DNA of 64,000 bases. Origin: Rhodocaloribacter litoris. GTDB taxonomy: Bacteria; Bacteroidota; Rhodothermia; Rhodothermales; ISCAR-4553. Location: contig NZ_CP076718.1 in assembly GCF_011682235.2 (NCBI RefSeq), positions 911,285 through 975,284 on the forward strand. Reading direction: 5' to 3'. The translations under genes were made by a program, and so were the position numbers. This document shows, piece after piece, positions 27,486 through 35,854 of this stretch (position 1 is its first letter; each line of letters begins with the position of its first letter). The notes under the pieces were generated by a model. The model was not told the DNA's origin and ran no database searches. It was given only the letters and a program-made list of their open reading frames with translations.

Positions 27486-28616
27486 CTAGGTGTCACGGAC
27501 CGTCGCTGCCTCGCCGACGGTGTGGATCCAGCCGCCGCCGAGCACGTCCTCGCCTTCGTAGAGGACGAGGGCCTGTCCCGGCGTGATGGCGCGGCGCGCC
27601 TCGGCGAAATGCACCTCGAGCTCGTCGTCGCCCGTCTGCCGGACCAGGCAGGGCGCGCCTTCGTCCTTGTACCGGATCTTGCCGACGGCCGGCCGTTCCT
27701 CGTGCAGCCTGTCGTACTTGATCAGGTTGAGCCCCCGGGCCGTCAGGCGCTGCTGCAAGAGTTCCTCCCGCGGCCCCACCGTGATGGTGTTCGTGGCCGG
27801 GTCGATGTGGGTGACGTAGACGGGATAGCCCAGGGCCAGGTTGAGCCCGTGGCGCTGGCCGATGGTATAGAACGGGTAGCCCTCGTGCCGCCCGACGACG
27901 GTGCCATCCTGGAGGACGAACGGGCCGCCGGCCACGCGCTCGCCGAGACCGGGTACCCGATCCCGGAGGAAGCGGCGGTAGTCGTTGTCCGGCACGAAGC
28001 AGATCTCGTACGAGTCCGGCTTGTCCGCCACGCGGAGGAGGCCAAAGTCGGCGGCCATGCGGCGGATCTCGGGCTTCTCGTAGGTGCCCAGCGGAAAGAT
28101 CGTGCGGGCCAGGTGCGCCTGGGCCACCCCCCAGAGGGCATAGCTCTGATCCTTGTTGGGGTCGAGGCCCTTCATGAGGACGTACCGGCCCGTGGCCTCG
28201 TCGCGGCGGAGGCGGGCGTAGTGCCCCGTGGCGATGTAGTCGCATCCCAGCGCATCGGCGCGCCGCAGCAGGGCGGCCCACTTGATGTGCGTATTGCAGA
28301 GCACACACGGGTTCGGTGTGCGCCCGGCCAGGTACTCTTCCGTGAAGCGCTCGATGACCCAGTCCCCGAACTCCTCGCGAATGTCCACGATGAAGTGGGT
28401 GAAGTCGTGCTTGAGGGCGACGGCGCGGGCGTCGTTCATCGACTCGAGCGTGCAGCAGCCGACCTCCTTGCCGGTGCGCCCGCCGCTGCCGGTGTAGTCC
28501 CACGTCTTCATCGTGATGCCGACGACCTCGTACCCCTGCTCGCGCAGGAGCACCGCCGCCACCGACGAGTCTACGCCGCCGCTCATGGCCACCAGTACGC
28601 GCCCGTGCCTGCTCAT
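27486..28616 (-). CDS. mnmA: tRNA 2-thiouridylase
   Basis: A 376-aa MnmA that thiolates U34 of tRNA-Lys, -Glu and -Gln. The PP-loop is near the start (VAMSGGVDSSVAA). The first catalytic cysteine lies in TPNPCVLCN, and the second in DSYEICFVPDNDYRRF. GYPFYTIGQRHGL and the C-terminal barrel domains are also typical. It lies alone between the IS and a small secreted protein gene. Confidence 0.96.
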   Translation of the reverse strand: MSRHGRVLVAMSGGVDSSVAAVLLREQGYEVVGITMKTWDYTGSGGRTGKEVGCCTLESMNDARAVALKHDFTHFIVDIREEFGDWVIERFTEEYLAGRTPNPCVLCNTHIKWAALLRRADALGCDYIATGHYARLRRDEATGRYVLMKGLDPNKDQSYALWGVAQAHLARTIFPLGTYEKPEIRRMAADFGLLRVADKPDSYEICFVPDNDYRRFLRDRVPGLGERVAGGPFVLQDGTVVGRHEGYPFYTIGQRHGLNLALGYPVYVTHIDPATNTITVGPREELLQQRLTARGLNLIKYDRLHEERPAVGKIRYKDEGAPCLVRQTGDDELEVHFAEARRAITPGQALVLYEGEDVLGGGWIHTVGEAATVRDT

Positions 28617-28815
28617 CGTCCGCTCTTTCTATCCCAAAAACTCCGGAAAAAACCGGATTTACCGGCGTGCGGCTTCAACGGGCAGGCGCCGAACGGCGTT
28701 CCGGGAAGATCCGGTTAACCGATGTCTTTCGACCTGAAAAGAGGGCAGTCCCTGGATGCGTGACGTGTCCCGCAGCCCCCTCCGCGTGCCCTGACCGGAT
28801 ATGGCGGCGCCAGGC

Positions 28816-29283
28816 TCAATGTACAGACTCCGGGTTCCGGGTTTCGAAGGGTGTTCGCCCGCCCGCCCCTTCCGGCAGGGGTGTCACGCGGAAACCGCGC
28901 AGGCCCACCTCGCCGATGCTGCGCCCGTCCCGGAAGGGCACCCAGAAGAGCCCCGCGGCGTCCCCGGTCCTGATCTCACGCGCCGCCAGGCGCCCCTCAA
29001 CGTATTCCTCGTGCGTGGCCCCCTCGGCCCGGAAGATGATCGTGAAACGGTAGGCCACCGGATGGTCGTTCGTGTTCGTCAGCTTGACGACGACGCCGTT
29101 GTTGAAGTTGTCGGCCGCCGGATAGAAGAGGTACTCGAACCTGACGCCCTCGTGCATCAGGATCGGCTTCCAGGCCCACTCGCCGGCGGTACGCGGCTGC
29201 GCGAGGAGAGGACCCGCCACGGCGAACCCGGCGAGGAACGCCATCACGCCCCCGAAGCTCCGTCGTATCCGCACGTTCATCAT
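28816..29283 (-). CDS. Small secreted protein, unknown
   Basis: About 155 aa from MMNVRIRRS. A signal peptide is likely (cleavage near GPLLAQ). The mature part looks like a small beta-sandwich (VRFEYLFYPAADNFNNGVVVKLTNTNDHPVAYRFTIIFRAE...EEYVEGRLAARE). I do not recognise a domain. It lies downstream of the patatin gene with a gap of about 105 bp. The frame upstream of the start is low-complexity. Confidence 0.6.
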   Translation of the reverse strand: MMNVRIRRSFGGVMAFLAGFAVAGPLLAQPRTAGEWAWKPILMHEGVRFEYLFYPAADNFNNGVVVKLTNTNDHPVAYRFTIIFRAEGATHEEYVEGRLAAREIRTGDAAGLFWVPFRDGRSIGEVGLRGFRVTPLPEGAGGRTPFETRNPESVH

Positions 29284-29388
29284 TTGCCGGCTCTCCGTCT
29301 CCCCCCTGGGGGATTTCCACGCAGCGGCACAGCCTCCGTTCCGGCCACGTCGCTCCCGCCTCCCACCCACAGGAGGCAATCCGGGTCG

Positions 29389-30339
29389 TCATGCCGGCGT
29401 CTCCTGCCAGTACTTTTCGAGCCACCGGGCCGTGGCCGCCACCTCCTCTTTCATCGTCTCCTCCCCGATCTGCACGAGCCGGTCCCGCGCCTTCCAGTCG
29501 TCCAGTTCGATCTCATCGGTGCTGCGGAAGACATGGTTGAGGCGCCGGTAGCGTTCGCCGAGGAGCTGGCGGCACTGGTAGTCGGCAATCCCCGTCACCC
29601 CTTCGAACAGGATCTGTACCAGCGGGCGGGCCCACTGGGTATAGCCCCAGTCGAGGCGCTCCCCTTTGACGACCATGTGGACGGTGCCGGTGCCGATCGA
29701 GAGGAGCACCACGTCGTCGACCGTGGGACGCCCGATGATGCGGGCGCGGCGATCCTGCGTCTGCGCCAGCGCCGCCATGCTCGGGTTGTTGGCGATGACC
29801 CCGCCGTCGATGTAGCCGTCGACGGTGGGGAAATAGGTGGGGGCGGCGCTCGTGTAGAGGGCCACGTCGGCAACCCGCACCGCGCCGTCGCTGTCACGGC
29901 CGCCGAAGTTGTGAAAGAACTTGGGCTTCCAGGTACGTTTGTCCGGCTCGGGATCCTCGTTGTCGAGGTCGAAGGCAGGGATGAGCACCTTTTGCCCGAG
30001 CGTGCTGAGGGTGGCGTCCCCGAAGATGCGTTCCAGCTCCCGGCGGAGGTAGCGATTGTCGTACTCGGCGCCCACGGCCCGCCCCAGGTCCCGTATGTCG
30101 TCGAAGGCGGTGTCGTAGAAGATGTCCTTCCCTTTCTGGTAATAGAGGGCGCGCAGGTCGGTGGGGCTGAGACCGTGCGCCAGCCCCAGGGCGATGATGC
30201 CACCGGTGGAGGTGCCGGCGATCAGGTCGGTGTGGCGGCGCCAGCCGGGCACGGCGGCGTCGAGCTGTTCGAGCAGCACGGCCGTGAGCAGGCCGCGGAT
30301 GCCCCCGCCGTCGAGAGAGAGAATGCGAAAGGTTGCCAT
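29389..30339 (-). CDS. Patatin-like phospholipase
   Basis: A 316-aa patatin-fold lipid acyl hydrolase. The oxyanion motif GGGIRG (residues 11-16) is followed by the nucleophile elbow GTSTGG (Ser44) and the catalytic Asp in DGG (D178). There is no signal peptide, so it is cytoplasmic. The closest features recall plant-patatin-like bacterial enzymes and the CapV effector type, but no cyclic-nucleotide synthase is nearby, so a CBASS role is not supported. Confidence 0.92.
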   Translation of the reverse strand: MATFRILSLDGGGIRGLLTAVLLEQLDAAVPGWRRHTDLIAGTSTGGIIALGLAHGLSPTDLRALYYQKGKDIFYDTAFDDIRDLGRAVGAEYDNRYLRRELERIFGDATLSTLGQKVLIPAFDLDNEDPEPDKRTWKPKFFHNFGGRDSDGAVRVADVALYTSAAPTYFPTVDGYIDGGVIANNPSMAALAQTQDRRARIIGRPTVDDVVLLSIGTGTVHMVVKGERLDWGYTQWARPLVQILFEGVTGIADYQCRQLLGERYRRLNHVFRSTDEIELDDWKARDRLVQIGEETMKEEVAATARWLEKYWQETPA

Positions 30340-30450
30340 AGACGTCGCCCCGGTTAATGGAAGGGTGAAGGGATGGAAAGAGGAGAGGTGTCGATGCAGG
30401 GAATTAAACCCGCCCCGCCGACACCTGCAACCCGGTCTTTTGCCGGAAGC

Positions 30451-31830
30451 TCAGGGACGAACCGTTTTGGCGGCCTCGTTGGCGGCGACGATGAGCGGAT
30501 CCAGGGCAGGCGCGAGGGGGGGCGTGTAGATCAGGTCGAGGTCGCGGATGCGGTCGACGGTCCAGCCGTCCCAGATCAGCGGTACGAGCACGTCGGCGCG
30601 GAGGGCGGCCCCCTTTTCGCCGACGCAGGCGGCCCCCAGCAGCCGCCCCCGCCGCCGTTCGACGACGAGCTGCACGTGGACGGGCCGGGCCTCGGGGTAG
30701 AGGGGCACGTGCGACCAGTGGCGGATGGTGACGGTGAAGGCGTCGAAGCCGGCCTCCCGGGCCTCGTCCGGGCGGAGGCCGGCGGCGGCCACCTCCAGGC
30801 CGAACACCTTCACGGCGGACGCCCCCACGATGCCCGGGAACTGTTTCGGGAGGCCGCGTCCCCGGCGGGCGGCGTTGTGCCCGGCCACCCGCGCCGTGCG
30901 GAAGGCCGTGGGCGAGAGCGGCACGTACACCTTCTTCCGGTCGACGACGCGCTCGACCTCCACGCAGTCGCCGCAGGCCCAGACGTTGGGCAGGTTGGTC
31001 CGCATCTGTGCGTCGACGGCCAGCGCGCCGGTCTCGCCGAGGCGGAGGCGTGCCGCCGCGGCCAGGTCCGTGTTGGGCTCCGTGCCCATGGCCAGCAGGA
31101 CGAGCTGGCAGCCGATGTGCTCGCCGCGGTCGGTCCGCACGCTGCGCACCATGCCGTCCGGGTGGTGATCGAGCCCGACGGCCCGCTCGCGCCGCACGAC
31201 GACGCCGTGCCGCCGCAACGCGTCCTCGACGAGCGGGCGCAGCGCCGCGTCCAGGTAGGCGTGCAACACACCGGGCCCCGGCTCCAGGATGGTCACCCGC
31301 ACGGCGCGTGCCCGTAGTGCCTCGGCCATCTCGACCCCCACGTAACCGCCCCCCAGGACGACGGCGTGCCGGACGGGGTGGGCGTCGAGGTAGGCCCGCA
31401 GGTCGACGGCCTCCTCCAGGGTCCGCACGGCGAAAACGTTCGGTGCCTCGAGGCCGTCGAGCGCGGGGCGACGGGGCCGGGCGCCGACGGCCAGGATGAA
31501 CTTGTCGAACCGTTCCTGCCGCACCATGCCGGTGGCCAGGTCTTCGACCGTGAGCCGGTTCCGGGCGGGGTCGAGGGCGAGCACGCGGTGCCGGGTACGG
31601 ACCGTGCCGCCGCGGGTCTGCTCGAAGCGCCCGGGTGTGAGCCGCACCAGCCGCTCGGCCTCGTCGATGGTGCCGGCCACGTAGTACGGAATCTCACAGG
31701 CACCGTAGGAGATGTGGGGTCCCTGCTCGAAGAGCACGACCTCGGCCCGCGGATCGGCACGGACGGCCGCGACGGCGGCAGCCGGTCCGGCGGCGGTTCC
31801 TCCGATGACGGCGATGCGTTGCGCGGGCAT
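30451..31830 (-). CDS. CoA-disulfide reductase-like flavoprotein
   Basis: About 459 aa, pyridine nucleotide-disulfide oxidoreductase of the CoA-disulfide/NADH-oxidase type. It has the FAD motif RIAVIGGTAAGPAAA, a single redox Cys45 in SYGACEIPYY (matching the one-cysteine active site of this family), the NAD motif VVLGGGYVGVEMAEAL and the second FAD motif NVWACGDCVEV. The C-terminal dimerisation domain is present. Start taken at MPAQRIAVIGG; two codons of choice lie upstream. The Rrf2 regulator gene is just upstream on the same strand, so thiol or redox control is likely. Confidence 0.88.
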   Translation of the reverse strand: MPAQRIAVIGGTAAGPAAAVAAVRADPRAEVVLFEQGPHISYGACEIPYYVAGTIDEAERLVRLTPGRFEQTRGGTVRTRHRVLALDPARNRLTVEDLATGMVRQERFDKFILAVGARPRRPALDGLEAPNVFAVRTLEEAVDLRAYLDAHPVRHAVVLGGGYVGVEMAEALRARAVRVTILEPGPGVLHAYLDAALRPLVEDALRRHGVVVRRERAVGLDHHPDGMVRSVRTDRGEHIGCQLVLLAMGTEPNTDLAAAARLRLGETGALAVDAQMRTNLPNVWACGDCVEVERVVDRKKVYVPLSPTAFRTARVAGHNAARRGRGLPKQFPGIVGASAVKVFGLEVAAAGLRPDEAREAGFDAFTVTIRHWSHVPLYPEARPVHVQLVVERRRGRLLGAACVGEKGAALRADVLVPLIWDGWTVDRIRDLDLIYTPPLAPALDPLIVAANEAAKTVRP

Positions 31831-31866
31831 GGCAGGGGCAGGCTGCAAACGGTCAGGACGCCGGCG

Positions 31867-32322
31867 TCATGCCTCCGGGGGCACCGGAGCGCCCGGGGCC
31901 AGCCGGAGCCCCTCTTCCCGGATACGGGCGGCCAGGGTCGCCAGCGTCGTCCCGGTCAGGAGCGCCTGCAGGCGCCCGCGCTCCACGCGCCAGGCGTCGT
32001 GCAGCGGGCAGAGCCGGTGCTCACCGCACCCGGGCAGGCCGAGCACGCATTCGGTGAACAGTTCCGGCCCGTCGATGGCGACGACGATGTCGTAGAGCGT
32101 GATCCGGTCGGGCGACCGCGCCAGGGCGACCCCTCCTTTCGGCCCCCGAAACGAACGGATCAGCCCGGCCTCCGTCAGCTTCTGGAGGATCTTCGTGAGA
32201 AAGTGAAAGGAGATGTCCAGCTCCTTGCTGATCTCGCGGATGGCGACGTAGCCCTCCGGTTCCAGAGCCGTCAGGTAGAGGGTGGCACGCAGCCCGTATT
32301 CGGCGCTCTTCGATAGCAGCAT
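31867..32322 (-). CDS. Rrf2-family transcription regulator, three cysteines
   Basis: A 151-aa Rrf2 regulator. The N-terminal winged helix (MLLSKSAEYGLRATLYL...ISKELDISFHFLTKILQKLTEAGLIRSFRGPKGGVALAR) is followed by a cluster Cys92, Cys99, Cys105 (ECVLGLPGCGEHRLCPLH), close to the IscR/NsrR spacing that binds an iron-sulfur cluster. It probably controls its own operon with the downstream CoA-disulfide reductase-like gene (36-bp gap to the chosen start). The signal could be iron-sulfur, nitric oxide or thiol stress. Confidence 0.9.
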   Translation of the reverse strand: MLLSKSAEYGLRATLYLTALEPEGYVAIREISKELDISFHFLTKILQKLTEAGLIRSFRGPKGGVALARSPDRITLYDIVVAIDGPELFTECVLGLPGCGEHRLCPLHDAWRVERGRLQALLTGTTLATLAARIREEGLRLAPGAPVPPEA

Positions 32323-32393
32323 CGTGTTTCGATCCAGCAGGCGTAGGCGTTATGCGTCCGTTGTCGCCGGAGGCAAGGTACGCTTTTTCCGGC

Positions 32394-33344
32394 TCACGTG
32401 CCCGGGTCGGCCAGGTGGGCGCGCAGCGGGTCGGCGGGCTCGGTGTGGTCCTCCGGATGGGCGGCCGCATGGGCCTCCGGCTCCAGGTGCGCCGTCACGA
32501 ACACCTCCGCCCCCTCGAACTCCCGGGCGATGGCGGCTTCGACCACGTGCGAGCGGTCATGCGCCTCGGTGATGCTCAGCGTCTCCGGGAAAAGCAGGTG
32601 GTATTCGATCCAGCGCTGGTCGTTCACCCGCCGGTGCCGGACCTGATGATAGCCCGAGATGAGCCCGTCGGCCACGGCCCGGTCGAGCACGGACAGGATC
32701 TTCTGCGTGTCGCCGGCGTCGGCGGCCTCCATGAGGCCGGAGACGGCCTGCCGCACCAGCCGCACGCCGGTCCACAGGATGTTCACCGCCACGGCGACGG
32801 CCACCAGCGGGTCGAGCCAGGTGCGGCCCGTCAGGGCGACGAGCCCGACGCCGGCCAGCACGCCGAGGCTCGTCCACATGTCTGTGAGCACGTGCCGCCC
32901 GTTGGCTTCCAGCACGAGGCTCCGGTGCCGGCGCCCGACGTACACCAGCGCCAGCCCCAGCCCCAGGTTGACCAGCGTCAGCCCGGCCAGGATCCACAGG
33001 CCCACGTCCAGCTGCCGCAGCGCCGGCCCCTCGATCAGCGCCCGAACCGCCGAGTACAGGATGGTCACGGCCGCGATCAGGATCAGTCCCCCCTCGAAGC
33101 CGGAGGAGAAATAGGCGATCTTACCGTGCCCGTAAGGATGGCCCGCATCCGGCGGGCGCACGGCGTACCACAGGCTGAAGGCGGCAAACCCGGTCGCAAA
33201 GAGATGGATGACCGACTCCACCGCGTCCGAGAGGATGGCGGCGCTGCCCGTGATGAAATAGGCCGTCATCTTGCCCGCCAGCATCAGAAAAGAAACGGCC
33301 AGACTGGCCGCCATGGCAACCTTTCGGGCGTCACGGACAGGCAC
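32394..33344 (-). CDS. Cation diffusion facilitator transporter
   Basis: A 316-aa CDF-family protein with six membrane helices and a cytoplasmic C-terminal domain. The first metal site is SDAVESVIH and the second HVLTDMWTS (HxxxD). The loop HPYGHGKIAYFSSGFEG is typical of this subfamily (Fe/Zn/Mn exporters). The C-terminal tail is His/Glu-rich (HLEPEAHAAAHPEDH) and may bind metal. No regulator is adjacent. Substrate cannot be fixed from the sequence. Confidence 0.9.
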   Translation of the reverse strand: MPVRDARKVAMAASLAVSFLMLAGKMTAYFITGSAAILSDAVESVIHLFATGFAAFSLWYAVRPPDAGHPYGHGKIAYFSSGFEGGLILIAAVTILYSAVRALIEGPALRQLDVGLWILAGLTLVNLGLGLALVYVGRRHRSLVLEANGRHVLTDMWTSLGVLAGVGLVALTGRTWLDPLVAVAVAVNILWTGVRLVRQAVSGLMEAADAGDTQKILSVLDRAVADGLISGYHQVRHRRVNDQRWIEYHLLFPETLSITEAHDRSHVVEAAIAREFEGAEVFVTAHLEPEAHAAAHPEDHTEPADPLRAHLADPGT

Positions 33345-33493
33345 GATCGACAGCTGCTCGGGCAGGTGAAGTCTTCCACGCTCACAAAATCTACCCCTCT
33401 TATCGAACAGCGCTCAAAATGATTCCCTGATGTTACGCAGTTGAAACCTGTGGGATAGCAGGACGACCCCTCCGTCGCTTCGCGATACCTCCC

Positions 33494-33501
33494 CTTCGCA
33501 T
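33494..33501. repeat. Target duplication of nested element, left (CTTCGCAT)
   Basis: Eight bases repeated exactly at 33960-33967, on either side of the nested element. Confidence 0.8.
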
Positions 33502-33959
33502 GTTGACAGGGGTAGGTTTTCATATAGCGTTGGTCCATGCTGCTGAAGGCGTCGTTGTGCAGCGCAATGTAGCCGCACCCTTTATGGGTGCGCCCCATGG
33601 CCCACAGGAGAGCCCGGGCCGGCGGGACGCGCAATGCGTCCAGATCCGCGGCTACACGTGGGCAGCCCGGGCCGGCGGGACGCGCAACGCGTCCCGGGAC
33701 GCGCAACGCGTCCAGATCCGCGGCTACATGTGGACCGTTCGCAAAGGCAGCCATGCCCTCCATAACCACGACCTCCGCTGTAGACCACGTTCAGGAACAA
33801 GACATCGTCAGTTCCTGCGGAAGCCTCCGGTTTCCGCGAAGGCGGGACGCCCGTCCGTAGGCTCAGTTTTCTAGATCCCCAATCAAGTTGGGGATGACAG
33901 ATCGAAAGGGCTCTATGGGTCTCAAAAGCCACTTTCTGTGAATACCTACCCTTGTCAAC
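33502..33959. mobile_element. Nested noncoding element with 21-bp inverted ends
   Basis: A 458-bp element inserted in the loop of the CCTCCCC/GGGGAGG hairpin of the outer MITE. The left end (33502-33522) begins GTTGACAGGGGTAGG and the right end (33939-33959) finishes CCTACCCTTGTCAAC; the two 21-bp ends match at 19 positions in inverted orientation. An exact 8-bp duplication flanks it. It encodes no transposase. The inside holds a partial 53-bp tandem duplication (33611-33733) and a segment shared with 62480-62677. Confidence 0.82.
33611..33733. repeat. Partial tandem duplication inside the nested element
   Basis: A 53-bp unit (AGCCCGGGCCGGCGGGACGC... to CGGCTACACGTG) is repeated at 33664, where a further GGGACGCGCAACGCGTCC is doubled internally. 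It codes for nothing obvious. Confidence 0.7.
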
Positions 33960-33967
33960 CTTCGCAT
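33960..33967. repeat. Target duplication of nested element, right (CTTCGCAT)
   Basis: Exact copy of 33494-33501. Confidence 0.8.
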
Positions 33968-34322
33968 GGGGAGGGACTTTTCAGACCGCGTCGTGCCAAT
34001 ACAAGCCCTTCCCCCTGGCCGCCCCCGGCGGCCCTGCAGGGGGAAGGGCCCCGAAGGGGGGATGGGGGTCGCCCTCTCCCTGGTCGAGGGGCCTGCCACG
34101 AAGCGAAAGGGAAGCAAAGTGACGGCTTCGTCGCCTACTGCGTAACATCAGTGATTCATTCGCTGGAGCGCTCCGGGGATCTTGAGCGAGCTGAATCCCT
34201 CGGCATTTTTGACTTCGCACACTCTTTATACGAATCACCGCCTCCCCCGGTGCGAACCGCTGTCTCGTTTTTTATATTCGGTCTAAATAAAGCCTGTCTC
34301 ACGCAACCAACGCATCCACCCG

Positions 34323-35780
34323 ATGTTGACCTTTTCCAGGCATCCGTTTTACGCGCTGCTCCTGGCCACCGCGATCAGCCTGAGCGCCTGCGACAGCAAC
34401 GATCCCGGCCGGCCGGGTATCGACGGCGACACCCTCCAGGTGGAAGGCGGGCGCGGCACGGATGTTCAGATCCCCCTGACCCTTCGTGCCGAGGCCGGCA
34501 TCCAGGCGCTCACCGTCTCGGTCGACGGCGACACGCCGCAGCCGGTCGACGTCGACGCGGGCGCGACCGAACAGCAACTCACCTACGTCTTTACCATCCC
34601 CGCCTCGGCAACCCTGGGTACGGAGTTCGTCCTGCTGTTCACGCTGACCGACCAGGCCGGGGCGGAAACGCAAATCACGGCGCGCGTCGTCACCGGCAAG
34701 CTGATCGAGACACCCGAAACGTACACGTTCACCCGCAACGGGGCCTCCACGGTCTCCTTCCCCGGCCAGACCGACCGCCTCAACATGCTCCAGGAGATGA
34801 AAGCCTACCTGACACAGGGTGACCGGGGCGAGCTCCTTTCCGAACAGGCCCTGCTCGACATGTTCGAGAACACGGGGGGCAACGGGGGCGGCCACTTCTC
34901 CTTCACCTCCGACCGGCAGTTGAAGGACAAAACCTTCCCCCCCGACCTGGACGCCCGGCTCTTCGAGAACCTCTTCGCCCGTGCCGCCGCCGCCAGTGAG
35001 CGGGGCCAGGCGGGGATCACCGCCTCGAACGGCACGGCCGGCCTCCTGGTCCGCGAGAACAGCGGCAACACCATCCTGGTCGACGAAAACGGCCGGGAGT
35101 TCACCCAGCTGATCGAGAAGGGGCTGATGGGAGCCGTCTTCTACAACCAGATCTACAACGTCTACCTCACCGACAGCCGGGTCGGCAACGGCGTCGAGAA
35201 CGTGGAACTGGTCGAAGGCGAAAACTACACGCCCATGGAGCATCACTGGGACGAGGCCTTCGGCTACTGGAATGCCCCGCCGGACTTCACCTCCCCCTGG
35301 CCGGAGGCCCGCAGGGGTGAGCTCCGCTTCTGGAGCCACTACTCGAACGTGGTGGACAACGTAGCCGGTGGCCTGCTGGGCACCAACAAGATCCTCATGG
35401 ACGCCTACAAGGAAGGACGCGCGGCGATCGTGAACAACGATCCGGTCACCCGGGACGCACAGCGCAACGTCCTCTACGCATACCACGAACTGGTTGCCGC
35501 CGCAACGGCCGTGCACTACATCAACCTGACGCTCGGCTACCTGGACGAGGGCAAGACGGGTGAGGCGTTCCACACCCTCTCCGAAGCCTGGGCGTTCGTG
35601 AATGCCCTGAAGTACAGTCCCCGCCGAAAGATCTCCCTGGAACAGATCGAAACGATCAAAGAGGAGAAGTTTGGCGCCGGCGGCAACTTCTGGAACGTCA
35701 CGTCCGCCGGCCTGAACGAGGCGAAAGCCACCCTGGTCGAGATCTACCCCGAGCTCGCCCCCGTTCAGGACGATCTGTAG
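34323..35780 (+). CDS. DUF4856 lipoprotein of a metal-uptake locus
   Basis: A 485-aa lipoprotein (lipobox ISLSAC, Cys23). The N-terminal part is a beta-rich domain (about 35-125). The rest matches the DUF4856 family (FSFTSDRQLKDKTFPPDLDARLFENLFARA..., YNVYLTDSRVG, EHHWDEAFGYW), an all-helical fold related to imelysin; EHHWDEAFGYW holds a likely metal-binding His/Glu/Asp cluster. It is the first gene of an operon with the imelysin-like, HTTM and TonB-receptor genes (74 bp to the next start). Role in iron or copper acquisition is inferred from this context. Confidence 0.85.
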   Translation: MLTFSRHPFYALLLATAISLSACDSNDPGRPGIDGDTLQVEGGRGTDVQIPLTLRAEAGIQALTVSVDGDTPQPVDVDAGATEQQLTYVFTIPASATLGTEFVLLFTLTDQAGAETQITARVVTGKLIETPETYTFTRNGASTVSFPGQTDRLNMLQEMKAYLTQGDRGELLSEQALLDMFENTGGNGGGHFSFTSDRQLKDKTFPPDLDARLFENLFARAAAASERGQAGITASNGTAGLLVRENSGNTILVDENGREFTQLIEKGLMGAVFYNQIYNVYLTDSRVGNGVENVELVEGENYTPMEHHWDEAFGYWNAPPDFTSPWPEARRGELRFWSHYSNVVDNVAGGLLGTNKILMDAYKEGRAAIVNNDPVTRDAQRNVLYAYHELVAAATAVHYINLTLGYLDEGKTGEAFHTLSEAWAFVNALKYSPRRKISLEQIETIKEEKFGAGGNFWNVTSAGLNEAKATLVEIYPELAPVQDDL

Positions 35781-35854
35781 GCGTCCCTGCCCGCTGAATC
35801 CGGCGTGAGGCCGGGCGGCGTGCCCGTCCGGCCTCACGCCATCCCGGTTTGATC

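Larger units (their letters stand above)
33428..34150. mobile_element. MITE-like repeat, copy 2, interrupted by a nested element
   Basis: Bounded by a perfect 14-bp inverted repeat: TGATGTTACGCAGT at 33428-33441 and ACTGCGTAACATCA at 34137-34150. Excluding the nested insertion it is about 257 bp and colinear with the reverse complement of the 8095-8335 element, including the CCTCCCC/GGGGAGG and CTTCCCCCTG/CAGGGGGAAG hairpins. No protein is encoded. It fills most of the 978-bp gap between the CDF gene and the DUF4856 gene. Confidence 0.8.

Noticed and set aside
29389-30339. Patatin gene as a CBASS effector
   Set aside because: No cyclic-nucleotide synthase, sensor or ubiquitin-like gene is nearby.
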